Source: Euphorbia lathyris (taxonomy: Eukaryota > Streptophyta > Magnoliopsida > Malpighiales > Euphorbiaceae). From it: a stretch of DNA of 64,000 nt. Shown piece after piece: positions 35,075 to 45,057 of this stretch. Every line of letters starts with the position of its first letter. The first letter of the stretch is position 1. The stretch is taken from NCBI RefSeq assembly GCF_963576675.1, contig NC_088915.1:30967501-31031500 (forward strand), given 5' to 3'. The notes below the pieces were generated by a model. That model was not told the origin of the DNA, searched no databases, and saw only the letters and a list, made by a program, of their open reading frames with translations. Position numbers and translations under genes: made by a program.

Positions 35075-37127
35075 GAGTAAATTACATCAAAGGTACCTGA
35101 CTTATACTCCAATTCACACTTGGTACCTAGATTACATTTTGTCCCAAAAATATACTCCAAATATGAATGACTGGACAATTTAATAATTTTACCCCGCATT
35201 AACCAATCAATTTGATTTTAACAATTTATTTGACCATTTGTAAGGGTTTGACCCTGTCTCACTCCTCTCTCTCTTCTATTTCGCTCTATTTCTCTCTCCT
35301 GAACTATGTTTCTCTCCTCAAATATATCTCTCTCCTTCCTTCGATGCTATCAATTTCCCAAAGGAATCGGAATGTAGCTAGTTAATCAAAGAGAAAAACA
35401 CGCCTTTCTGCAAAACACACCTTCCTGCAAAATAATTTGCGGAAAAAAATGAGATCAAAATGATTATCTTCTTGCAGCATTTGGGTGCGCCATTGATGTG
35501 CAGAAGAATCATACAATAAGACAGGTAGAAGAAAAGAAGAAATGAGCCAGACTGAAAAGAAGCCATTAGAAGCAGGAACACCTATCTCGGACTTGGCCTC
35601 CACATATTTCTTGTTTTTCATATTCTAATAACTGAACAAAGAAACTAGACTTAGCAATGCCATTTAATCACCATGAAATTCCCATTTGCTGCACCTGCAC
35701 CATCTGATCTTCTTGAATTTTTTATTCTCCTTTCGTTCTCTTCTGCTACTATAATTGTTATGTCTATCATTCTGTTTTGAAATGGAATTTAATTGAAAAA
35801 TCAGTGATGATCAGATCAGATGATGGAGTTATTTATATTATATTATATTAAATTTTGATGGATTTTGAGAGAAAAATTGAAGAGAGAAAGAAAATCAGAA
35901 ATGGAAGAGAGAGAGAGAATGGAAGTGCAAACAATATTGGAAAGAGAAAGAAAATGACCATCTGTTATTTTTGGGTTTTTTGGATTCACTTATGAATTTG
36001 TTTTGGGTTTTTGCCTGGATTAATTTTTTGTTTCTTGTTTTGGGTTTTCTTGATCAATGAGAGAAAGAGTTAAGAGAGAGAATGGAGAAACAAATTAAGA
36101 TTGATGTGGTGTTTTTTTTACTGCGGGTATGGTTAAAGAGGAAGAGAGAGAAAAGGAGAGAAAAAAAATAGAAGAGAGAGAGAGTGAATGTAAGAGCAAC
36201 TATAATGGTTGGATACTCCAACCATTGTCACATCATCTATTTACACTATTACAAAATACTCTCTGTATTAAAACACTTCTCCTAACAAACTACTTTTAAT
36301 GGTTGGACACTTTTATTAATTTAAATGGGTCCTATATCTAATAACATTTAATTTTTTACTTTAATCTATTTTTTTTATATTATCAATATTAATTAATATT
36401 AAGTTATTAAATTAGAAAATAATTAATAATATGAAATGGTATTTAAAAAAATATTAAATGATATTTATTTGTCCAAATGATTTTCAATGGTATAAAATGA
36501 AGAAAATAATATAATAAAACTAAAAAAAATCACAAACAAAAATTTAACCTGAAATTACCTCTTCCAAAAAAACAAAACCCTCAGAAATTACACAGTCATT
36601 TAAACTAAAAAAAATAGACATAAAATTACACAATAATTTAGAGTAAATGATGAACAAACCCACTAAAAATAAAAAAAATGCTTCAATAAAGCCAAGCCAC
36701 ACGCTCTAACATGGAGACTGCATAGCACGACTTCCTCTCCAATAAGAAGTAGATGGCGCGTCCCTTTTCCTTCCATTTGGAGCTTCCTTTTTTCTTTCTC
36801 ACATTTTTCACAAAGGATACTGTCCATATTTGAATACTCTCCACCTATGGATACAAGGTTTTTTTCACATACAGTGGTTAAACACCCACAAATAACTTTA
36901 AAAATTTGCAGATCAGTCCAATTATATGTCCACTAGAGATGCTCTAAAGAAGATAGAATATGGTGGGTCCAAACATTAATTAAAAGTGGTCAAACTTACA
37001 TTGACCGGTTAAAAGTATTAAATTGTCCAGTTACCGTTATTTGAGATATATTTTTGGGACAAAATGTAATTCAGGTACCGAAGTGTGAACTAATGTATAA
37101 TTCAGGTACTATTGATATAATTTACTC
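35075..37127. mobile_element. Second MULE nested in the left arm of the Pack-MULE
   Basis: Inverted ends of about 150 bp start GAGTAAATTACATCAAAGGT on the left and, reverse complemented, GAGTAAATTATATCAATAGT on the right, both continuing ACATTTTGTCCCAAAAATAT. Flanks CATTTTCAAA and AATTTTCAAA form a near-perfect 10-bp duplication. The interior has long CTCTCT and GAGAGA tracts but no supported gene. It interrupts the outer arm at a point that rejoins cleanly. Confidence 0.85.
36194..36944. mobile_element. Tourist-like (PIF/Harbinger) MITE, 751 bp
   Basis: Ends are GAGCAACTATAATGG and, on the other strand, GAGCATCTCTAGTGG, flanked by the 3-bp duplication TAA (36191-36193, 36945-36947). It lies inside the MULE at 35075-37127, the third level of nesting. 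No gene is seen. Confidence 0.75.
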
Positions 37128-37597
37128 AATTTTCAAACATAAACTATGTGGTTTAAAAATTTGCAAACTGATACCTCACGATTGATTCCATTAGCAAACA
37201 AAGTCCAAAAAGACTACCGATGTTAAAACTCCTGAGGTGGAAGTCAAAGTCAAAGGGTCTGAGAGGTATTTTTATACTTTCATTTATTTTATATTTTATA
37301 ATTAATTATACTTTTAAAATCCTAAACCTTACCAAATAACCAACTGACACATAAGCTCTCATCTCTCTCTCTCCCACTCTCACATCCCTCTCATATTCTC
37401 TCTCAAACATTTGTATGTCTTCTATAGCCTCCAATGGCTTCTGATTATTCATAGAAAACAATGTGTCTTTAGGCCTGAACAATTGTTAAGATGTGTCACT
37501 TTCACAAGTTCTGTTAGTTGTTGCACTCTTTAATTTATGAAATTGGACTTAAAACAGAGAAAGGAGTTGCGGGTATGGTATTCTGGTATCATCAGGC

Positions 37598-37829
37598 ATG
37601 AACGGTGACAAAACTGAGAAATGTGAAAACAAAATAGACTATGTGTTCAAGGTAGTGGTGATCGGCGATTTCGCCGTCGGTAAGACTCAGTTGTTGTCTC
37701 GGTTTACTAAGAACGAGTTTTGCTTTGATTCGAAATCTACCATTGGTGTAGATTTTCAGACTAGGACTATCAACATCAAAGCTAAAGTTATTAAAGCTCA
37801 GATTTGGGATACTGCTAGCCCGGAAAGGT
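37598..37829 (+). pseudogene. Captured exon 1 of a RABA4-like Rab GTPase
   Basis: The 77-codon frame reads [20 protein letters not shown], then [20 protein letters not shown] and [13 protein letters not shown], closely resembling the start of plant RabA-class small GTPases. Two functional motifs are altered: the P-loop has Phe where Ser is expected (GDFAVGKT), and switch II reads WDTASPER rather than the usual WDTAGQER. After GAAAG the host gene's intron donor GTAATT follows, so the piece was copied from genomic DNA rather than from mRNA. It lies between the two arms of a Pack-MULE. It could be transcribed from the element but cannot make a GTPase, because the nucleotide-binding motifs beyond exon 1 are missing. 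Confidence 0.85.
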
Positions 37830-38254
37830 AATTACCCAAAAGAAGTATAAACACACAAAAAAAGTAAATATAAGAATGAAATTTTAAATAAGTCTAGCTC
37901 AACTTTATTGATTTTTTTTTTTTTTGTAGAAGACAATACAGATGAGAGAGTATGAGAGAGATGTGAGAGAAAGATGAGGTGTCAGTTGGGTATTTGGTAA
38001 GGTTTAGGATTTTAAAAATATAAATAATTATAAAATATAAAATAAATGAAAATACAAAAATACCTCTCAGACCTTTTGACTTTGACTGTCACCTCAACAG
38101 ATTTAACACCGTTAGTCTTTTTGGACCGTGTTTGCTAATAGAATCAGACTCAATGTACCGGTTTGCAAATTTTTAAACCACATACTTTATGTTTGAAAAT
38201 GATTCAAATCACAAGGTTTATTTTTTGTAATTTTTCCAAGTTTAAATGTATTAA

Positions 38255-39480
38255 CAATTAGAAATTAAATGATTGTCCATGAATCTAATCCTTGGAAGGT
38301 AGGATGGTCCCTCACGGCCGACTTTACCAATTTTTCTCGGTTGGATGAAACCAAGTTGCGATTCTATCTTTTAGAAACCAAGAGTTTGAAGGTATTCATT
38401 TATATCGAACTATGCGACATTGTTCCTCGCGGGTTCCTCCCACAAGTAAGTAAGATTTACATGATAACCCATTTAATGTCCCTCAAAAGTAACAACTCGG
38501 AAGAAAGACTTGAGAATTCGGGGTGTGAGCGTTCGACAACTCATATATGCATCTGCTTCGCATACGCTTGAAACGAGCAATGTAAGCGGCAGTTGTCTCC
38601 TCTATTTTTTTTGAGACATTTGGGATAACTTGGCCACACAAAATTCAGGCTCTGTACTGTAAAATTGGGCATCGAACTTCTGTTCCATATTGTCATGTAA
38701 ACTGAATTACGAGATAAAGAGGAAAATCAAGTAAAGACCAAACCCCTAAGAGAATTAGGGAATAGCCTTAACTTGTAATTACCAAAATTAGAAAGGTTGA
38801 CCAATTCCATGCACTGGATTGTAAATCTCTTCATATGCAAGGTGGACTTCTACCCTACATAGAGAATAAGCTAAATTCTAGAATTCGGTAAGGATTCTCT
38901 CAGTCAATGGCCCTTATACGGCCTGTGAAATTTTGGCCAACCAGCTTGTCGAAGTCTAGTTTCATATAGTTCCTACACAATATCCCTTACAACATCGACA
39001 TTCATCATGTGGTTCCTCGTCGGAGTTTTTGACGTGAACTTGAGGAATGTAAGATCGAACATCAATGTTTCTCTTATTTCCTCTCATTCTCATAATGCCC
39101 CCAAGTTATGAACGGACTCTTCCTCCCTGACATAGTTGTGAGGAGAAGCTTGCATATTCACGTGGGCCTACAAATGGACAGTAGGAATAACAAGTTGGTT
39201 AGGTATGCTTCCATTTAGAATACGACCCTAGTTGTCAGGGGTTTTCGTAGTGTTCTTCGCCCTAAGTGGGGGAATTTAGTACTTTTCACTAGGGTGGCCT
39301 CTAATTTCTTCTACAGAGGTCGCACCTTCTTTACCCTTTGATGGCCAACTAGCAACACTTGAGCCCATCTCATCGTTTTTGCTTTCACTATTTCCACTCA
39401 ACAGGTCAAACTTACTTTTAACCTTCTCCAAAGTAAACATCAAAATATTTGGTAGGGATAAAACTCATCTTGCTTAGAAA
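38255..39480 (-). pseudogene. Decayed Ty3/gypsy gag
   Basis: On the minus strand the text around 38500-38610 reads ETTAAYIARFKRMRSRC and then ELSNAH, like the helical core of plant gypsy gag proteins. Upstream is a Glu/Ser-rich part (FDLLSGNSESKNDEMGSSV near 39330-39420). Stops and shifts break it throughout. It is in line with the pol remains at 30615-34085, and the Pack-MULE and TRIM explain the gap. Identity is inferred from short motifs only. Confidence 0.5.
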
Positions 39481-39884
39481 CATAAAGATTGAAAAATTAC
39501 CATTTCGTACGCTAAAAATAAATTTACACTTTTCCAAAAATAACAGGGGCAAATTTAGATCTTATCCAAAAGAAAAATTATAGCATTAAACAATTAAATG
39601 CAAATGTAAAATAAAATTCAAAATTGGTTCAGTTTATCAATAAATCTGTTTGGAAGCGTGATACGACAGTTAAATAACGGTATTTAGCTCAAAATTTTCA
39701 TTAAATAAGGTAGAGTTAATTAGAATCAAACAAACATTTATTCTATCTATTTAACTTTTTTTTTTCTATTTCTTTTTTCTTATTCTTCCATGTAATATTA
39801 ATTTCTTTGCATAAAATATATAGACATTTGTTGAAAATAAAGTAACTTCTTTAAGATATTTATATGTCTAATTTATTTAAAATA
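39481..39884. other. AT-rich spacer
   Basis: No gene or element boundary is seen; the last nine bases are the target duplication of the next element. Confidence 0.5.
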
Positions 39885-40378
39885 GGGAAAAATACGAAAA
39901 AAAAAAAATGCTTGTGGTTTGCCTAATTTGCAAACAGAGACATGTGGTTTAAAAGTTTACAAATAAAGGTCCGTGGTATATTTTATTTAGAAAACAAAGT
40001 ATTACAATTACACAGTTAAGTTCTGACGATAATTTGCAATTGATATGAGTTATATGTCGATTCTTGTACAGGATGATGATGGGGAAGATAACGAAGGATA
40101 TCAATGAAAGATTGTGGTTTCTTAGAATTTGAAAACTATGTATTGGACATATATTATGATACTCTATCTTATTTTGTAAGAGATTGTGTATGTATGATTT
40201 GGATCATTGTTTAGAAGTATATTTATTATATTTCAGATTACAACTAAATACATTTTTATCTTAAAAAAATTATTCTTATATTTTAAAGCAAACCAGATAC
40301 ATCTATTTGTAAACTTTTAAACCACGGATCTCTATTTGTAAATAAGGCAAACCACGAACATTTTTTCGTACTTTGCCC
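39885..40378. mobile_element. Mutator-like MITE, 494 bp
   Basis: Inverted arms of about 100 bp (GGGAAAAATACGAAAAA and, reverse complemented, GGGCAAAGTACGAAAAA, both continuing into GTGGTTTGCCT) are flanked by an exact 9-bp duplication TTTAAAATA (39876-39884, 40379-40387). In the centre, after TTCTTGTACAG at about 40074, an acidic frame DDDGEDNEGYQ ends in a stop and resembles a captured last exon. Confidence 0.85.
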
Positions 40379-40582
40379 TTTAAAATATATATATTAGTCA
40401 TTTTCATCGTAACAACTCATAATCGCTTTACCAAATATTAATCTGCCTGAACCAAATAACATGACAAAGATTGAACGAATCATACAAATTCTCAAAGCAA
40501 ATATGATGTAATATATATTCAAATTTAGAACAAGTTCATGGCTTTCTACAGTCAAAGAAAATAATGATATAGCTAAACTAAG

Positions 40583-41980
40583 CTAACCTTTTGGCTGCAT
40601 TTGTGCTTTTAAATCTTTAAGAGGGCCATAACCTTTCTCTTCAACCTTCTCTTCGTTACACCTACAAGTGCTAGTGTTCAAATTAGTCCCACACTTTAAA
40701 CATAAACCTTTGCAACTTGGACCACATATTGCATTTAGTGTAATTTCTATATGTATCAAGTCTCTTATGTTCTTTGAAATATCAATTTCCTTTTCTTCTG
40801 GAGGAAAATACAACCTATCATCCCAATCAACTGAACTATCATCCTCGTCTTCTTCTTCCTCGCCAAATCCCGCACCCGATCTATATTTATCTTCACCAAA
40901 CATCACTCCCATATTTATAATATCTGGTTCTGAAATCGCCTCCTCACTTAGTAAAATACCCAAGTTGGAGTATATGCTCTCAGCGGTTGCCTCACCACAC
41001 CTTTACATAAAAATGACTCGCATTAGGTTCAACGGCAAAATTAAAAACAAATATTATCCAATAAAGATGCTAATTGTTAACAATCTTCAGCAATTAAACC
41101 AAAATAAGAGGAACCAGGACAAGGACCCAAAAGAGATTTATGAATGATAACAATCTGAAAAGCATCTATTATTTCCTCCTATTTTGCATTTCAGTCCATT
41201 TTTTCTGGGTTATCAGTCTATGGTAATGCAAACTTCCATTGCTAAAGCAAGTAGGAATTGCCAAAACAACACACAAATAGACTCAATTAAGAACCAAAGT
41301 CCTAAACATGACCAATTTGAACTTCTTAATAATTTATAGCAATCATAAACTCATATGCAACACCTCTTATATATATTAGAAAATCGGTAGAATCAGAAAC
41401 TAAAATACCTATTGCAAGCTAGAGTGATGACAGTCTTGATCATACCATCAAGCCTTAGCTTTTTCTTCTTCCTTGTCACATCAATGGAAATCTGAACAGG
41501 AGTTCCAAGCGGGTAATCCTTCACAGCTTTTGTTACACGTAATCCCATAATTGAAGCTCTCGATTTTGAAACCTCAGTTGAAAGAGTTTGTAGCCCGAGC
41601 CTCTCCAAGGTTGTACAATACTCTAAATGTGAAATTGAAGGGTTTCTCTTGTAGATAATTGCACCTTCCCATGGTGACTCCAAGTCTTCAGGGTCTTCTT
41701 GCTCTTGATCTTGATCATCCCATTTCAAAGATACATCAGACAACTTTTGACCAGTAGAGTCCATGGAATTTCTTGCAGTGAACTTGAGATTTCTAAGTGA
41801 ATTGATTCTAGATGTTTTACACAAACTTACCATATTACTCCCTAGACATAGACATTTGTGGTCAACAATCAAAAAGCTTGGATTTGATGGAGAAGTTCTC
41901 TGATGGTGCAAATTATGTAATTGCGGTTGGCTAACAAGTGATGATGAACATATTGAGGGTGTGAATACTGCAAAAGACAT
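40583..41980 (-). CDS. YCED1: YCED-like (DUF177) chloroplast rRNA-accumulation protein
   Basis: Two exons, 41409-41980 and 40583-41000, join in phase (AG|G) into about 329 residues. The protein starts with a Ser-rich, basic segment typical of a chloroplast transit peptide (MSFAVFTPSICSSSLVSQ). The middle is a beta-rich DUF177 body (IMGLRVTKAVKDYPLGTPVQ), and an acidic loop (GFGEEEEDEDDSSVDW) follows. It ends in the family's Cys cluster (CGPSCKGLCLKCGTNL) and the GYGPLKDLKAQMQ tail. Homologues in bacteria (YceD) and plastids support accumulation of 23S ribosomal RNA. No stop or frame lesion was found. The open frame extends upstream to 42112 without an ATG, and an intron acceptor (TTTTCACAG) ends at 42104, so the 5' leader is probably spliced. 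It is the only clear host gene in the window, and is unusual in sitting between transposon clusters. Confidence 0.85.
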
Positions 41981-42414
41981 ATTCTTTTTCCTAAACACCA
42001 ATCTGCCTTGTACCTTCAAAGCCCAGACTGGATGTTTAAAAGAAATGTTCAAGGACAATAATGATGCAACTTCAAAGGGGTCAATTCTAGCAACCAAAGC
42101 CTGTGAAAACAAATGTTGTCAGAACCGAGCCGGACATGAAACCAGATTTGCAGTTGGGTCAGAGGTCACTGGGTTCAACCAAATGACTCGGATTGGTTGA
42201 ACCGGATGAAGTAATAAGTAATTAAATAAACAAATAATTTCAATACTAAAGCTGATATATATCCACTGTTATGTCCCAAAACCAGAGCTAGAAACCCCCA
42301 AAATATCTACTGATATAGATAAAGATTACAAAATTTTCTTAATGTTGACTAACGACAAAGATAAATGCTTTCAGCAAAACCAGCAAACCAGCAACTTTTC
42401 TTAATGTTTACTCT
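41981..42414 (-). other. 5' leader and upstream region of the YCED-like gene
   Basis: Contains the probable leader-intron acceptor at about 42104 and AT-rich sequence. A further leader exon could lie beyond the hAT MITE, near 42850-42960 (C/T-rich on the minus strand), but this is not proven. Confidence 0.4.
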
Positions 42415-42620
42415 CAGTGGCGGACGCAGGATTTCCGAATAGAATGGGCTGCCTATTCCCAGCCAAGCCAAATGGAATGGGCTGGACTTAATTAACCTAT
42501 CTCCTACAGAGAAGGAGATGAACAGGCAGGGATGCATTTCTGGAAATCAGAAATTACCCCCATGCACCTCCAGCGCCGGGGTGACTGGAGCTTCCAGGCG
42601 CCAGGCTGCGTCCGCCTCTG
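42415..42620. mobile_element. hAT-type MITE, 206 bp
   Basis: Ends CAGTGGCGGACGCAG and, reverse complemented, CAGAGGCGGACGCAG, with flanking 8-mers TTTACTCT and CTTACTCT (7 of 8 alike). It lies just upstream of the YCED-like gene, possibly within its leader intron or promoter. Confidence 0.85.
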
Positions 42621-43026
42621 CTTACTCTCTATTTGAGTATTCACTTTCCAGAAAAAAAAAAAAAGGAATTCTTCCAACCATATTAATCTTCATCAAAACC
42701 AGCAATTTGTCAAATTAAAGAACTTATTAATTCATCATTGTTCAGTTTCCAGCAAACCAGCAATTCTTCAAAAAAGAAAAAAAGAAACAAGCAAAAAATT
42801 GAAACGTGAAAGCAAAAGAAAACGGAGAAAGCTGAAACCTGAAATTAACTAAAACAAATCGAAGGAGAAGACGGAGAAAAAGAGGGCTGCACTGCAAGTC
42901 GAAGCAGAAAACGGAGAAGAAGGGGGCGAGTCGAAGATGTGAATTCGATATTAGGGTCTGATAAAGAAAATGAAAAGAAAACTTTTTTTTAAGAAATGAT
43001 TAAAAACCGGGGTCACACGGCAGGAC
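42621..43026. other. Upstream region between two hAT elements
   Basis: A-rich sequence with three loose copies of CCAGCAAACCAGCAA-type text and a purine-rich stretch (42830-42970). It might hold the YCED-like promoter and first leader exon on the minus strand. Confidence 0.4.
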
Positions 43027-43560
43027 TAGGGATGGCAACCGCTAATCTATCCGTGGGGTATCCGGCACTACCTGACCCTAATGGGACTATCCGTACCCTG
43101 TATAAAAGGGTATGGGACGGGTATGAGATCAAAATCATTACCCGTTAGGGTAATGGGACGGGTATGGGAAGACCCTACCCGGTACCCGTTACCCGTCATA
43201 ATTTTTTTATATATTAAAAAATATTATTGCATTTTAGATGTAAGATGTGAGATTTGAACACCAACTTTTTATTTTTTGACCATTAAGTGATACCACTAAG
43301 CTACTTTATTTTTATTGATTAAGGTTTAATTTGTTCAATTTCTAAATGGATGATTTATTATATTTATTAAATTTGTAATATTTTTATTTTATTTATTGAT
43401 TTTTAACGAGTAAGGGTATCCGTGAATTAAATGGGACGGGTATGGGATGCAAAACGTATACCCGTTAGGGTAATGGGAAGGGTACGGGTAGTTAAAAAAT
43501 AAACGGGTAAGGGTTTGGGATTGGCACTACCCGAAGGTACCCTACCCGTTGCCATCCCTA
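43027..43560. mobile_element. hAT-type non-autonomous element, 534 bp
   Basis: Ends TAGGGATGGCAAC (left) and its exact complement at the right are flanked by a perfect 8-bp duplication GGCAGGAC (43019-43026, 43561-43568). Sub-terminal parts repeat ACCCGTTAGGGTAATGGGACGG-like text on both strands. Confidence 0.9.
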
Positions 43561-43629
43561 GGCAGGACTGCTTATTCCCGGTTCGACTCCGGATCATCCA
43601 GTTTTTTTAAAGATCCAGAAACCCTCTTC

Positions 43630-44060
43630 CACCCGGATTAAGGAGTGAGCATATTTCGGTTCAGTTCAAAAACCGAACCAAATCGAATTGGACTTAACCA
43701 TATTACTTATATTTTTTTAGGACTAAACCATATTAAATTATAATTATGTTTGATCTTTTGACCGAACCAAATTATTTTGATCCGGTTCGATTCGTTTCAT
43801 GTTTGGATCAAATAAAACATTAAAGCCCTATTACTATTTGTGTCTTCACAAGCTAAACAATGTTTTAGCTACTTTTTGCTGTTATTGTCTACTGTTATAA
43901 AAAATGCGTTTTCAAAAAGTAGCGATTCTTTGCTTTTGTAAAACACTATTTTTCATGTGTAAAAGGCAAACATGAGATCATTAACCAAACACTTAAAACT
44001 CTTCATTTTGAAGTGAAAAAGTAAACAGAAGCATGAAAATAAGTAACCAAACATTCCAAG
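43630..44060. repeat. Fragment of an AACCGAA-rich element and spacer
   Basis: At 43645-43810 the text GTTCAAAAACCGAACCAAAT and GATCCGGTTCGATTCG resembles the AACCG-rich family of 27064-27561, but without ends or duplication. The remainder to 44060 is plain spacer. Confidence 0.4.
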
Positions 44061-44544
44061 TGTTGTAGCCTGAACTAAACAATAAATTTGTAAAATGGGA
44101 GATCAATCGTTGAACTTCTGAAGGAAGACGGTCCTTCCAATCAGGATAATGACAGCCGACGTTCCTTGAGGATCGAACCTCCTGGATGAAGGTTGAACGT
44201 CTCTGGATGAAGGTTGAACGTCTTCGGATGAAGGTTGAACGTCTTTGGATGAAGGTTGAACGTCTTCGGATGAAGGTTGATCTTCCTTGAGGATTGAACC
44301 TGTTACAGTGTGGGAAGCGGTCTTCCCACAAACGCTCTTATGCTTAAGTCAGATACAGTCAAATATAGTATTCTCTTTTCTCTCTCTAAAAGTCAACCCT
44401 CTCCTCATTAATTGGAAGATTATTTATAGGAATTGAGGAGGAAGTTACCTGGATGGTGGTTACCTTGGAGTTATCAGGAGGATATGGTTTTGAACGTGGG
44501 TGTAGTTAATAAAACTTTTGGTTACGTGTATTAGGGTTATATCA
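44061..44544 (-). mobile_element. 3' LTR of the Tat-type element, 484 bp
   Basis: On the minus strand it begins TGATATAACCC after the purine tract AAGAGTGGGGAGCAAT and ends GGCTACAACA. It contains a TATA box (CTATAAATAATC) and the CTGACTTAAGCATAAGAGCG phrase usual in Tat LTRs. The outer flank CCAAG (44056-44060) is the expected target duplication; its partner is beyond the window. Confidence 0.7.
44184..44288 (+). repeat. 21-bp tandem repeat, five copies, in the LTR
   Basis: GGATGAAGGTTGAACGTCTYY repeats five times at 21-bp spacing, the last copy diverged. Being a multiple of three it makes a false open frame on the minus strand (RRSTFIQ repeats). Confidence 0.9.
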
Positions 44545-44918
44545 ATTGCTCCCCACTCTTATTTTTCAATTTTTTCAAGGATAAGAGTAATAAATGAAAA
44601 TGGTTAAATTAGCTATTGTATACATTTCTTGTATAAATTTCCAACATTTTTTTGAATTTTTTAAAGGATAAGAGTAATAAATGAAGATGGTTAAATTAGC
44701 TATTGTATACATTTCTTGTATAAATTTCCAACATTTTTCTTGGCCGTATACTTTTTTATGGACGGTGGCACATATGATCCTTTGAAGTCAACAACATTGA
44801 ACAGAGATTAAGACAATAAACATAAATATAAACATAAGAAACTTTTAAGAAAATAAGAACAATATTTAATTATATAGATCAAGTAGGTGGAAGTAAGTGG
44901 GTAGTTTTAATTTTTAAA
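44545..44918 (-). repeat. Interior next to the 3' LTR with a 95-bp direct duplication
   Basis: About 44565-44650 and 44660-44745 are nearly identical (AAGGATAAGAGTAATAAATG, TAGCTATTGTATACATTTCT). The block lies between the 3' LTR and the MULE-2 insertion. Confidence 0.8.
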
Positions 44919-45057
44919 GGGTATTGCTATATACCGCTCCCTAATTCCGGTTCACCGCACCCTTTTGACCATATTGCCCTTGCCATTTTTTTCTTCCAAA
45001 ACCTTAAAAACTCTCTCTCCCTTTCTCTCCCGACCACAAATCCCGGATTTTCCAAAA

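Larger units (their letters stand above)
35031..38237. mobile_element. Pack-MULE with a captured Rab GTPase exon
   Basis: The outer inverted repeats are about 310-340 bp: the left arm is 35031-35074 plus 37138-37425, the right arm 37928-38237. They share phrases such as ATAAACCTTGTG, AAAAATTTGCAAAC, CAAAGTCAAA, GGTCTGAGAGGTATTTTT and AAATCCTAAACCTTACCAAAT. An exact 9-bp duplication AAGTTTAAA lies at 35021-35029 and 38238-38246. Without the nested insertion the element is about 1.15 kb, and its centre is the Rab exon at 37598-37829. It has no transposase and would depend on another MULE. Confidence 0.85.

Noticed and set aside
43993..44331. Open frame with RRSTFIQ repeats (-)
   Set aside because: It is made by the 21-bp tandem repeat inside an LTR; the period being a multiple of three keeps any frame open.
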